Below are positions 1 to 12,100 of a stretch of DNA of 64,000 nucleotides, piece by piece. This DNA comes from Apostichopus japonicus (lineage: Eukaryota > Echinodermata > Holothuroidea > Aspidochirotida > Stichopodidae), in NCBI RefSeq assembly GCF_037975245.1, contig NC_092568.1:27710501-27774500 (forward strand), written 5' to 3'. Within the stretch, counting starts at the first letter, position 1, and each line of letters opens with the position of its first letter. The notes below the pieces were generated by a model. That model did not search any database, was not told the origin of the DNA, and saw only the letters and a list, made by a program, of their open reading frames with translations. Both the position numbers and the translations under genes were made by a program.

Positions 1-47
1 TACACGGGGAGCTGTAAGTATTAGTTAATCCACCTAATATCTCAGTC

Positions 48-135
48 CATACAGTGGCGCGATGGCTTGGCGCACTGTGCGAGCTGATGATCGAGACTCT
101 CTTTTGCATCGGTGGTTCGAACCCCGGGTGATGAC
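48..135 (+). ncRNA. tRNA-like core of the satellite monomer (representative unit 1)
   Basis: Unit offsets 48-135 read as a degenerate class II (Leu/Ser-like) tRNA or tRNA-derived SINE head. The segment GTGGCGCGATGG resembles the usual SINE head GTGGCGCAGTGG. A D-arm-like hairpin is perfect: GCGC, a 9-nt loop containing GG, then GCGC (57-73). The T-loop TTCGAAC at 116-122 is canonical. The T stem pairs only at its two innermost positions, no clean anticodon stem forms, and the acceptor stem does not pair without bulges. It is therefore not a functional tRNA. What survives best is the internal promoter, not the cloverleaf. It could equally be an old SINE head amplified as a satellite. The same core recurs in every unit of the array. 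Confidence 0.7.
55..123 (+). promoter_or_regulatory. RNA polymerase III type 2 promoter-like A and B boxes (representative unit)
   Basis: A-box-like TGGCGCGATGG lies at 55-65, close to the TRGYNNARNNGG consensus but with G where A is usual. The B box GGTTCGAACC at 114-123 matches consensus. The boxes start 59 bp apart, longer than in class I tRNA genes and near the spacing of class II tRNAs with a long variable arm. This pair is the binding platform for TFIIIC. If used, each of about 273 units could recruit TFIIIC or Pol III. Whether it is transcribed cannot be seen here. Confidence 0.55.
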
Positions 136-138
136 GTC

Positions 139-153
139 TTTTGCCGATCTTTT
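139..153 (+). terminator. Possible Pol III terminators (two T4 runs after the B box, representative unit)
   Basis: T4 runs at unit offsets 139-142 and 150-153 lie 16-30 bp past the B box, where a short Pol III transcript would end. A third T4 at 102-105 lies between the A and B boxes and would favour early termination. T4 is the minimal metazoan signal, so efficiency is uncertain. Confidence 0.35.
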
Positions 154-3100
154 ACAGCGAGTGCCTACACGGGGAGCTGTAAGTATTAGTTAATCCACCT
201 AATATCTCAGTCCATACAGTGGCGCGATGGCTTGGCGCACTGTGCGAGCTGATGATCGAGACTCTCTTTTGCATCGGTGGTTCGAACCCCGGGTGATGAC
301 GTCTTTTGCCGATCTTTTACAGCGAGTGCCTACACGGGGAGCTGTAAGTATTAGTTAATCCACCTAATATCTCAGTCCATACAGTGGCGCGATGGCTTGG
401 CGCACTGTGCGAGCTGATGATCGAGACTCTCTTTTGCATCGGTGGTTCGAACCCCGGGTGATGACGTCTTTTGCCGATCTTTTACAGCGAGTGCCTACAC
501 GGGGAGCTGTAAGTATTAGTTAATCCACCTAATATCTCAGTCCATACAGTGGCGCGATGGCTTGGCGCACTGTGCGAGCTGATGATCGAGACTCTCTTTT
601 GCATCGGTGGTTCGAACCCCGGGTGATGACGTCTTTTGCCGATCTTTTACAGCGAGTGCCTACACGGGGAGCTGTAAGTATTAGTTAATCCACCTAATAT
701 CTCAGTCCATACAGTGGCGCGATGGCTTGGCGCACTGTGCGAGCTGATGATCGAGACTCTCTTTTGCATCGGTGGTTCGAACCCCGGGTGATGACGTCTT
801 TTGCCGATCTTTTACAGCGAGTGCCTACACGGGGAGCTGTAAGTATTAGTTAATCCACCTAATATCTCAGTCCATACAGTGGCGCGATGGCTTGGCGCAC
901 TGTGCGAGCTGATGATCGAGACTCTCTTTTGCATCGGTGGTTCGAACCCCGGGTGATGACGTCTTTTGCCGATCTTTTACAGCGAGTGCCTACACGGGGA
1001 GCTGTAAGTATTAGTTAATCCACCTAATATCTCAGTCCATACAGTGGCGCGATGGCTTGGCGCACTGTGCGAGCTGATGATCGAGACTCTCTTTTGCATC
1101 GGTGGTTCGAACCCCGGGTGATGACGTCTTTTGCCGATCTTTTACAGCGAGTGCCTACACGGGGAGCTGTAAGTATTAGTTAATCCACCTAATATCTCAG
1201 TCCATACAGTGGCGCGATGGCTTGGCGCACTGTGCGAGCTGATGATCGAGACTCTCTTTTGCATCGGTGGTTCGAACCCCGGGTGATGACGTCTTTTGCC
1301 GATCTTTTACAGCGAGTGCCTACACGGGGAGCTGTAAGTATTAGTTAATCCACCTAATATCTCAGTCCATACAGTGGCGCGATGGCTTGGCGCACTGTGC
1401 GAGCTGATGATCGAGACTCTCTTTTGCATCGGTGGTTCGAACCCCGGGTGATGAGGTCTTTTGCCGATCTTTAACAGCGAGTGCCTACACGGGGAGCTGT
1501 AAGTATTAGTTAATCCACCTAATATCTCAGTCCATACAGTGGCGCGATGGCTTGGCGCACTGTGCGAGCTGATGATCGAGACTCTCTTTTGCATCGGTGG
1601 TTCGAACCCCGGGTGATGAGGTCTTTTGCCGATCTTTTACAGCGAGTGCCTACACGGGGAGCTGTAAGTATTAGTTAATCCACCTAATATCTCAGTCCAT
1701 ACAGTGGCGCGATGGCTTGGCGCACTGTGCGAGCTGATGATCGAGACTCTCTTTTGCATCGGTGGTTCGAACCCCGGGTGATGAGGTCTTTTGCCGATCT
1801 TTTACAGCGAGTGCCTACACGGGGAGCTGTAAGTATTAGTTAATCCACCTAATATCTCAGTCCATACAGTGGCGCGATGGCTTGGCGCACTGTGCGAGCT
1901 GATGATCGAGACTCTCTTTTGCATCGGTGGTTCGAACCCCGGGTGATGACGTCTTTTGCCGATCTTTTACAGCGAGTGCCTACACGGGGAGCTGTAAGTA
2001 TTAGTTAATCCACCTAATATCTCAGTCCATACAGTGGCGCGATGGCTTGGCGCACTGTGCGAGCTGATGATCGAGACTCTCTTTTGCATCGGTGGTTCGA
2101 ACCCCGGGTGATGACGTCTTTTGCCGATCTTTTACAGCGAGTGCCTACACGGGGAGCTGTAAGTATTAGTTAATCCACCTAATATCTCAGTCCATACAGT
2201 GGCGCGATGGCTTGGCGCACTGTGCGAGCTGATGATCGAGACTCTCTTTTGCATCGGTGGTTCGAACCCCGGGTGATGACGTCTTTTGCCGATCTTTTAC
2301 AGCGAGTGCCTACACGGGGAGCTGTAAGTATTAGTTAATCCACCTAATATCTCAGTCCATACAGTGGCGCGATGGCTTGGCGCACTGTGCGAGCTGATGA
2401 TCGAGACTCTCTTTTGCATCGGTGGTTCGAACCCCGGGTGATGACGTCTTTTGCCGATCTTTTACAGCGAGTGCCTACACGGGGAGCTGTAAGTATTAGT
2501 TAATCCACCTAATATCTCAGTCCATACAGTGGCGCGATGGCTTGGCGCACTGTGCGAGCTGATGATCGAGACTCTCTTTTGCATCGGTGGTTCGAACCCC
2601 GGGTGATGACGTCTTTTGCCGATCTTTTACAGCGAGTGCCTACACGGGGAGCTGTAAGTATTAGTTAATCCACCTAATATCTCAGTCCATACAGTGGCGC
2701 GATGGCTTGGCGCACTGTGCGAGCTGATGATCGAGACTCTCTTTTGCATCGGTGGTTCGAACCCCGGGTGATGACGTCTTTTGCCGATCTTTTACAGCGA
2801 GTGCCTACACGGGGAGCTGTAAGTATTAGTTAATCCACCTAATATCTCAGTCCATACAGTGGCGCGATGGCTTGGCGCACTGTGCGAGCTGATGATCGAG
2901 ACTCTCTTTTGCATCGGTGGTTCGAACCCCGGGTGATGACGTCTTTTGCCGATCTTTTACAGCGAGTGCCTACACGGGGAGCTGTAAGTATTAGTTAATC
3001 CACCTAATATCTCAGTCCATACAGTGGCGCGATGGCTTGGCGCACTGTGCGAGCTGATGATCGAGACTCTCTTTTGCATCGGTGGTTCGAACCCCGGGTG

Positions 3101-6100
3101 ATGACGTCTTTTGCCGATCTTTTACAGCGAGTGCCTACACGGGGAGCTGTAAGTATTAGTTAATCCACCTAATATCTCAGTCCATACAGTGGCGCGATGG
3201 CTTGGCGCACTGTGCGAGCTGATGATCGAGACTCTCTTTTGCATCGGTGGTTCGAACCCCGGGTGATGACGTCTTTTGCCGATCTTTTACAGCGAGTGCC
3301 TACACGGGGAGCTGTAAGTATTAGTTAATCCACCTAATATCTCAGTCCATACAGTGGCGCGATGGCTTGGCGCACTGTGCGAGCTGATGATCGAGACTCT
3401 CTTTTGCATCGGTGGTTCGAACCCCGGGTGATGACGTCTTTTGCCGATCTTTTACAGCGAGTGCCTACACGGGGAGCTGTAAGTATTAGTTAATCCACCT
3501 AATATCTCAGTCCATACAGTGGCGCGATGGCTTGGCGCACTGTGCGAGCTGATGATCGAGACTCTCTTTTGCATCGGTGGTTCGAACCCCGGGTGATGAC
3601 GTCTTTTGCCGATCTTTTACAGCGAGTGCCTACACGGGGAGCTGTAAGTATTAGTTAATCCACCTAATATCTCAGTCCATACAGTGGCGCGATGGCTTGG
3701 CGCACTGTGCGAGCTGATGATCGAGACTCTCTTTTGCATCGGTGGTTCGAACCCCGGGTGATGACGTCTTTTGCCGATCTTTTACAGCGAGTGCCTACAC
3801 GGGGAGCTGTAAGTATTAGTTAATCCACCTAATATCTCAGTCCATACAGTGGCGCGATGGCTTGGCGCACTGTGCGAGCTGATGATCGAGACTCTCTTTT
3901 GCATCGGTGGTTCGAACCCCGGGTGATGACGTCTTTTGCCGATCTTTTACAGCGAGTGCCTACACGGGGAGCTGTAAGTATTAGTTAATCCACCTAATAT
4001 CTCAGTCCATACAGTGGCGCGATGGCTTGGCGCACTGTGCGAGCTGATGATCGAGACTCTCTTTTGCATCGGTGGTTCGAACCCCGGGTGATGACGTCTT
4101 TTGCCGATCTTTTACAGCGAGTGCCTACACGGGGAGCTGTAAGTATTAGTTAATCCACCTAATATCTCAGTCCATACAGTGGCGCGATGGCTTGGCGCAC
4201 TGTGCGAGCTGATGATCGAGACTCTCTTTTGCATCGGTGGTTCGAACCCCGGGTGATGACGTCTTTTGCCGATCTTTTACAGCGAGTGCCTACACGGGGA
4301 GCTGTAAGTATTAGTTAATCCACCTAATATCTCAGTCCATACAGTGGCGCGATGGCTTGGCGCACTGTGCGAGCTGATGATCGAGACTCTCTTTTGCATC
4401 GGTGGTTCGAACCCCGGGTGATGACGTCTTTTGCCGATCTTTTACAGCGAGTGCCTACACGGGGAGCTGTAAGTATTAGTTAATCCACCTAATATCTCAG
4501 TCCATACAGTGGCGCGATGGCTTGGCGCACTGTGCGAGCTGATGATCGAGACTCTCTTTTGCATCGGTGGTTCGAACCCCGGGTGATGACGTCTTTTGCC
4601 GATCTTTTACAGCGAGTGCCTACACGGGGAGCTGTAAGTATTAGTTAATCCACCTAATATCTCAGTCCATACAGTGGCGCGATGGCTTGGCGCACTGTGC
4701 GAGCTGATGATCGAGACTCTCTTTTGCATCGGTGGTTCGAACCCCGGGTGATGACGTCTTTTGCCGATCTTTTACAGCGAGTGCCTACACGGGGAGCTGT
4801 AAGTATTAGTTAATCCACCTAATATCTCAGTCCATACAGTGGCGCGATGGCTTGGCGCACTGTGCGAGCTGATGATCGAGACTCTCTTTTGCATCGGTGG
4901 TTCGAACCCCGGGTGATGACGTCTTTTGCCGATCTTTTACAGCGAGTGCCTACACGGGGAGCTGTAAGTATTAGTTAATCCACCTAATATCTCAGTCCAT
5001 ACAGTGGCGCGATGGCTTGGCGCACTGTGCGAGCTGATGATCGAGACTCTCTTTTGCATCGGTGGTTCGAACCCCGGGTGATGACGTCTTTTGCCGATCT
5101 TTTACAGCGAGTGCCTACACGGGGAGCTGTAAGTATTAGTTAATCCACCTAATATCTCAGTCCATACAGTGGCGCGATGGCTTGGCGCACTGTGCGAGCT
5201 GATGATCGAGACTCTCTTTTGCATCGGTGGTTCGAACCCCGGGTGATGACGTCTTTTGCCGATCTTTTACAGCGAGTGCCTACACGGGGAGCTGTAAGTA
5301 TTAGTTAATCCACCTAATATCTCAGTCCATACAGTGGCGCGATGGCTTGGCGCACTGTGCGAGCTGATGATCGAGACTCTCTTTTGCATCGGTGGTTCGA
5401 ACCCCGGGTGATGACGTCTTTTGCCGATCTTTAACAGCGAGTGCCTACACGGGGAGCTGTAAGTATTAGTTAATCCACCTAATATCTCAGTCCATACAGT
5501 GGCGCGATGGCTTGGCGCACTGTGCGAGCTGATGATCGAGACTCTCTTTTGCATCGGTGGTTCGAACCCCGGGTGATGACGTCTTTTGCCGATCTTTTAC
5601 AGCGAGTGCCTACACGGGGAGCTGTAAGTATTAGTTAATCCACCTAATATCTCAGTCCATACAGTGGCGCGATGGCTTGGCGCACTGTGCGAGCTGATGA
5701 TCGAGACTCTCTTTTGCATCGGTGGTTCGAACCCCGGGTGATGACGTCTTTTGCCGATCTTTTACAGCGAGTGCCTACACGGGGAGCTGTAAGTATTAGT
5801 TAATCCACCTAATATCTCAGTCCATACAGTGGCGCGATGGCTTGGCGCACTGTGCGAGCTGATGATCGAGACTCTCTTTTGCATCGGTGGTTCGAACCCC
5901 GGGTGATGACGTCTTTTGCCGATCTTTTACAGCGAGTGCCTACACGGGGAGCTGTAAATATTAGTTAATCCACCTAATATCTCAGTCCATACAGTGGCGC
6001 GATGGCTTGGCGCACTGTGCGAGCTGATGATCGAGACTCTCTTTTGCATCGGTGGTTCGAACCCCGGGTGATGACGTCTTTTGCCGATCTTTTACAGCGA

Positions 6101-9100
6101 GTGCCTACACGGGGAGCTGTAAGTATTAGTTAATCCACCTAATATCTCAGTCCATACAGTGGCGCGATGGCTTGGCGCACTGTGCGAGCTGATGATCGAG
6201 ACTCTCTTTTGCTTCGGTGGTTCGAACCCCGGGTGATGACGTCTTTTGCCGATCTTTTACAGCGAGTGCCTACACGGGGAGCTGTAAGTATTAGTTAATC
6301 CACCTAATATCTCAGTCCATACAGTGGCGCGATGGCTTGGCGCACTGTGCGAGCTGATGATCGAGACTCTCTTTTGCATCGGTGGTTCGAACCCCGGGTG
6401 ATGACGTCTTTTGCCGATCTTTTACAGCGAGTGCCTACACGGGGAGCTGTAAGTATTAGTTAATCCACCTAATATCTCAGTCCATACAGTGGCGCGATGG
6501 CTTGGCGCACTGTGCGAGCTGATGATCGAGACTCTCTTTTGCATCGGTGGTTCGAACCCCGGGTGATGACGTCTTTTGCCGATCTTTTACAGCGAGTGCC
6601 TACACGGGGAGCTGTAAGTATTAGTTAATCCACCTAATATCTCAGTCCATACAGTGGCGCGATGGCTTGGCGCACTGTGCGAGCTGATGATCGAGACTCT
6701 CTTTTGCATCGGTGGTTCGAACCCCGGGTGATGACGTCTTTTGCCGATCTTTTACAGCGAGTGCCTACACGGGGAGCTGTAAGTATTAGTTAATCCACCT
6801 AATATCTCAGTCCATACAGTGGCGCGATGGCTTGGCGCACTGTGCGAGCTGATGATCGAGACTCTCTTTTGCATCGGTGGTTCGAACCCCGGGTGATGAC
6901 GTCTTTTGCCGATCTTTTACAGCGAGTGCCTACACGGGGAGCTGTAAGTATTAGTTAATCCACCTAATATCTCAGTCCATACAGTGGCGCGATGGCTTGG
7001 CGCACTGTGCGAGCTGATGATCGAGACTCTCTTTTGCATCGGTGGTTCGAACCCCGGGTGATGACGTCTTTTGCCGATCTTTTACAGCGAGTGCCTACAC
7101 GGGGAGCTGTAAGTATTAGTTAATCCACCTAATATCTCAGTCCATACAGTGGCGCGATGGCTTGGCGCACTGTGCGAGCTGATGATCGAGACTCTCTTTT
7201 GCATCGGTGGTTCGAACCCCGGGTGATGACGTCTTTTGCCGATCTTTTACAGCGAGTGCCTACACGGGGAGCTGTAAGTATTAGTTAATCCACCTAATAT
7301 CTCAGTCCATACAGTGGCGCGATGGCTTGGCGCACTGTGCGAGCTGATGATCGAGACTCTCTTTTGCATCGGTGGTTCGAACCCCGGGTGATGACGTCTT
7401 TTGCCGATCTTTTACAGCGAGTGCCTACACGGGGAGCTGTAAGTATTAGTTAATCCACCTAATATCTCAGTCCATACAGTGGCGCGATGGCTTGGCGCAC
7501 TGTGCGAGCTGATGATCGAGACTCTCTTTTGCATCGGTGGTTCGAACCCCGGGTGATGACGTCTTTTGCCGATCTTTTACAGCGAGTGCCTACACGGGGA
7601 GCTGTAAGTATTAGTTAATCCACCTAATATCTCAGTCCATACAGTGGCGCGATGGCTTGGCGCACTGTGCGAGCTGATGATCGAGACTCTCTTTTGCATC
7701 GGTGGTTCGAACCCCGGGTGATGACGTCTTTTGCCGATCTTTTACAGCGAGTGCCTACACGGGGAGCAGTAAGTATTAGTTAATCCACCTAATATCTCAG
7801 TCCATACAGTGGCGCGATGGCTTGGCGCACTGTGCGAGCTGATGATCGAGACTCTCTTTTGCATCGGTGGTTCGAACCCCGGGTGATGACGTCTTTTGCC
7901 GATCTTTTACAGCGAGTGCCTACACGGGGAGCTGTAAGTATTAGTTAATCCACCTAATATCTCAGTCCATACAGTGGCGCGATGGCTTGGCGCACTGTGC
8001 GAGCTGATGATCGAGACTCTCTTTTGCATCGGTGGTTCGAACCCCGGGTGATGACGTCTTTTGCCGATCTTTTACAGCGAGTGCCTACACGGGGAGCTGT
8101 AAGTATTAGTTAATCCACCTAATATCTCAGTCCATACAGTGGCGCGATGGCTTGGCGCACTGTGCGAGCTGATGATCGAGACTCTCTTTTGCATCGGTGG
8201 TTCGAACCCCGGGTGATGACGTCTTTTGCCGATCTTTTACAGCGAGTGCCTACACGGGGAGCTGTAAGTATTAGTTAATCCACCTAATATCTCAGTCCAT
8301 ACAGTGGCGCGATGGCTTGGCGCACTGTGCGAGCTGATGATCGAGACTCTCTTTTGCATCGGTGGTTCGAACCCCGGGTGATGACGTCTTTTGCCGATCT
8401 TTTACAGCGAGTGCCTACACGGGGAGCTGTAAGTATTAGTTAATCCACCTAATATCTCAGTCCATACAGTGGCGCGATGGCTTGGCGCACTGTGCGAGCT
8501 GATGATCGAGACTCTCTTTTGCATCGGTGGTTCGAACCCCGGGTGATGACGTCTTTTGCCGATCTTTTACAGCGAGTGCCTACACGGGGAGCTGTAAGTA
8601 TTAGTTAATCCACCTAATATCTCAGTCCATACAGTGGCGCGATGGCTTGGCGCACTGTGCGAGCTGATGATCGAGACTCTCTTTTGCATCGGTGGTTCGA
8701 ACCCCGGGTGATGACGTCTTTTGCCGATCTTTTACAGCGAGTGCCTACACGGGGAGCTGTAAGTATTAGTTAATCCACCTAATATCTCAGTCCATACAGT
8801 GGCGCGATGGCTTGGCGCACTGTGCGAGCTGATGATCGAGACTCTCTTTTGCATCGGTGGTTCGAACCCCGGGTGATGACGTCTTTTGCCGATCTTTTAC
8901 AGCGAGTGCCTACACGGGGAGCTGTAAGTATTAGTTAATCCACCTAATATCTCAGTCCATACAGTGGCGCGATGGCTTGGCGCACTGTGCGAGCTGATGA
9001 TCGAGACTCTCTTTTGCATCGGTGGTTCGAACCCCGGGTGATGACGTCTTTTGCCGATCTTTTACAGCGAGTGCCTACACGGGGAGCTGTAAGTATTAGT

Positions 9101-12100
9101 TAATCCACCTAATATCTCAGTCCATACAGTGGCGCGATGGCTTGGCGCACTGTGCGAGCTGATGATCGAGACTCTCTTTTGCATCGGTGGTTCGAACCCC
9201 GGGTGATGACGTCTTTTGCCGATCTTTTACAGCGAGTGCCTACACGGGGAGCTGTAAGTATTAGTTAATCCACCTAATATCTCAGTCCATACAGTGGCGC
9301 GATGGCTTGGCGCACTGTGCGAGCTGATGATCGAGACTCTCTTTTGCATCGGTGGTTCGAACCCCGGGTGATGACGTCTTTTGCCGATCTTTTACAGCGA
9401 GTGCCTACACGGGGAGCTGTAAGTATTAGTTAATCCACCTAATATCTCAGTCCATACAGTGGCGCGATGGCTTGGCGCACTGTGCGAGCTGATGATCGAG
9501 ACTCTCTTTTGCATCGGTGGTTCGAACCCCGGGTGATGACGTCTTTTGCCGATCTTTTACAGCGAGTGCCTACACGGGGAGCTGTAAGTATTAGTTAATC
9601 CACCTAATATCTCAGTCCATACAGTGGCGCGATGGCTTGGCGCACTGTGCGAGCTGATGATCGAGACTCTCTTTTGCATCGGTGGTTCGAACCCCGGGTG
9701 ATGACGTCTTTTGCCGATCTTTTACAGCGAGTGCCTACACGGGGAGCTGTAAGTATTAGTTAATCCACCTAATATCTCAGTCCATACAGTGGCGCGATGG
9801 CTTGGCGCACTGTGCGAGCTGATGATCGAGACTCTCTTTTGCATCGGTGGTTCGAACCCCGGGTGATGACGTCTTTTGCCGATCTTTTACAGCGAGTGCC
9901 TACACGGGGAGCTGTAAGTATTAGTTAATCCACCTAATATCTCAGTCCATACAGTGGCGCGATGGCTTGGCGCACTGTGCGAGCTGATGATCGAGACTCT
10001 CTTTTGCATCGGTGGTTCGAACCCCGGGTGATGACGTCTTTTGCCGATCTTTTACAGCGAGTGCCTACACGGGGAGCTGTAAGTATTAGTTAATCCACCT
10101 AATATCTCAGTCCATACAGTGGCGCGATGGCTTGGCGCACTGTGCGAGCTGATGATCGAGACTCTCTTTTGCATCGGTGGTTCGAACCCCGGGTGATGAC
10201 GTCTTTTGCCGATCTTTTACAGCGAGTGCCTACACGGGGAGCTGTAAGTATTAGTTAATCCACCTAATATCTCAGTCCATACAGTGGCGCGATGGCTTGG
10301 CGCACTGTGCGAGCTGATGATCGAGACTCTCTTTTGCATCGGTGGTTCGAACCCCGGGTGATGACGTCTTTTGCCGATCTTTTACAGCGAGTGCCTACAC
10401 GGGGAGCTGTAAGTATTAGTTAATCCACCTAATATCTCAGTCCATACAGTGGCGCGATGGCTTGGCGCACTGTGCGAGCTGATGATCGAGACTCTCTTTT
10501 GCATCGGTGGTTCGAACCCCGGGTGATGACGTCTTTTGCCGATCTTTTACAGCGAGTGCCTACACGGGGAGCTGTAAGTATTAGTTAATCCACCTAATAT
10601 CTCAGTCCATACAGTGGCGCGATGGCTTGGCGCACTGTGCGAGCTGATGATCGAGACTCTCTTTTGCATCGGTGGTTCGAACCCCGGGTGATGACGTCTT
10701 TTGCCGATCTTTTACAGCGAGTGCCTACACGGGGAGCTGTAAGTATTAGTTAATCCACCTAATATCTCAGTCCATACAGTGGCGCGATGGCTTGGCGCAC
10801 TGTGCGAGCTGATGATCGAGACTCTCTTTTGCATCGGTGGTTCGAACCCCGGGTGATGACGTCTTTTGCCGATCTTTTACAGCGAGTGCCTACACGGGGA
10901 GCTGTAAGTATTAGTTAATCCACCTAATATCTCAGTCCATACAGTGGCGCGATGGCTTGGCGCACTGTGCGAGCTGATGATCGAGACTCTCTTTTGCATC
11001 GGTGGTTCGAACCCCGGGTGATGACGTCTTTTGCCGATCTTTTACAGCGAGTGCCTACACGGGGAGCTGTAAGTATTAGTTAATCCACCTAATATCTCAG
11101 TCCATACAGTGGCGCGATGGCTTGGCGCACTGTGCGAGCTGATGATCGAGACTCTCTTTTGCATCGGTGGTTCGAACCCCGGGTGATGACGTCTTTTGCC
11201 GATCTTTTACAGCGAGTGCCTACACGGGGAGCTGTAAGTATTAGTTAATCCACCTAATATCTCAGTCCATACAGTGGCGCGATGGCTTGGCGCACTGTGC
11301 GAGCTGATGATCGAGACTCTCTTTTGCATCGGTGGTTCGAACCCCGGGTGATGACGTCTTTTGCCGATCTTTTACAGCGAGTGCCTACACGGGGAGCTGT
11401 AAGTATTAGTTAATCCACCTAATATCTCAGTCCATACAGTGGCGCGATGGCTTGGCGCACTGTGCGAGCTGATGATCGAGACTCTCTTTTGCATCGGTGG
11501 TTCGAACCCCGGGTGATGACGTCTTTTGCCGATCTTTTACAGCGAGTGCCTACACGGGGAGCTGTAAGTATTAGTTAATCCACCTAATATCTCAGTCCAT
11601 ACAGTGGCGCGATGGCTTGGCGCACTGTGCGAGCTGATGATCGAGACTCTCTTTTGCATCGGTGGTTCGAACCCCGGGTGATGACGTCTTTTGCCGATCT
11701 TTTACAGCGAGTGCCTACACGGGGAGCTGTAAGTATTAGTTAATCCACCTAATATCTCAGTCCATACAGTGGCGCGATGGCTTGGCGCACTGTGCGAGCT
11801 GATGATCGAGACTCTCTTTTGCATCGGTGGTTCGAACCCCGGGTGATGACGTCTTTTGCCGATCTTTTACAGCGAGTGCCTACACGGGGAGCTGTAAGTA
11901 TTAGTTAATCCACCTAATATCTCAGTCCATACAGTGGCGCGATGGCTTGGCGCACTGTGCGAGCTGATGATCGAGACTCTCTTTTGCATCGGTGGTTCGA
12001 ACCCCGGGTGATGACGTCTTTTGCCGATCTTTTACAGCGAGTGCCTACACGGGGAGCTGTAAGTATTAGTTAATCCACCTAATATCTCAGTCCATACAGT

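Noticed and set aside
116-130. CENP-B box in the monomer (TTCG ... CGGG)
   Set aside because: Both half-motifs are present, but the spacing is shorter than in the CENP-B consensus and the central A is missing.
48-135. Functional tRNA gene array
   Set aside because: The D arm and T loop look right, but the T stem, anticodon stem and acceptor stem do not pair properly, so a working tRNA is unlikely.
1307-5554. Minus-strand open frames of 80-95 codons inside the satellite (1307-1594, 5267-5554, 44251-44493)
   Set aside because: They arise only where a single base change or indel removes a stop from the 165-bp repeat (55 codons per unit). They repeat the same peptide and have no coding signature.
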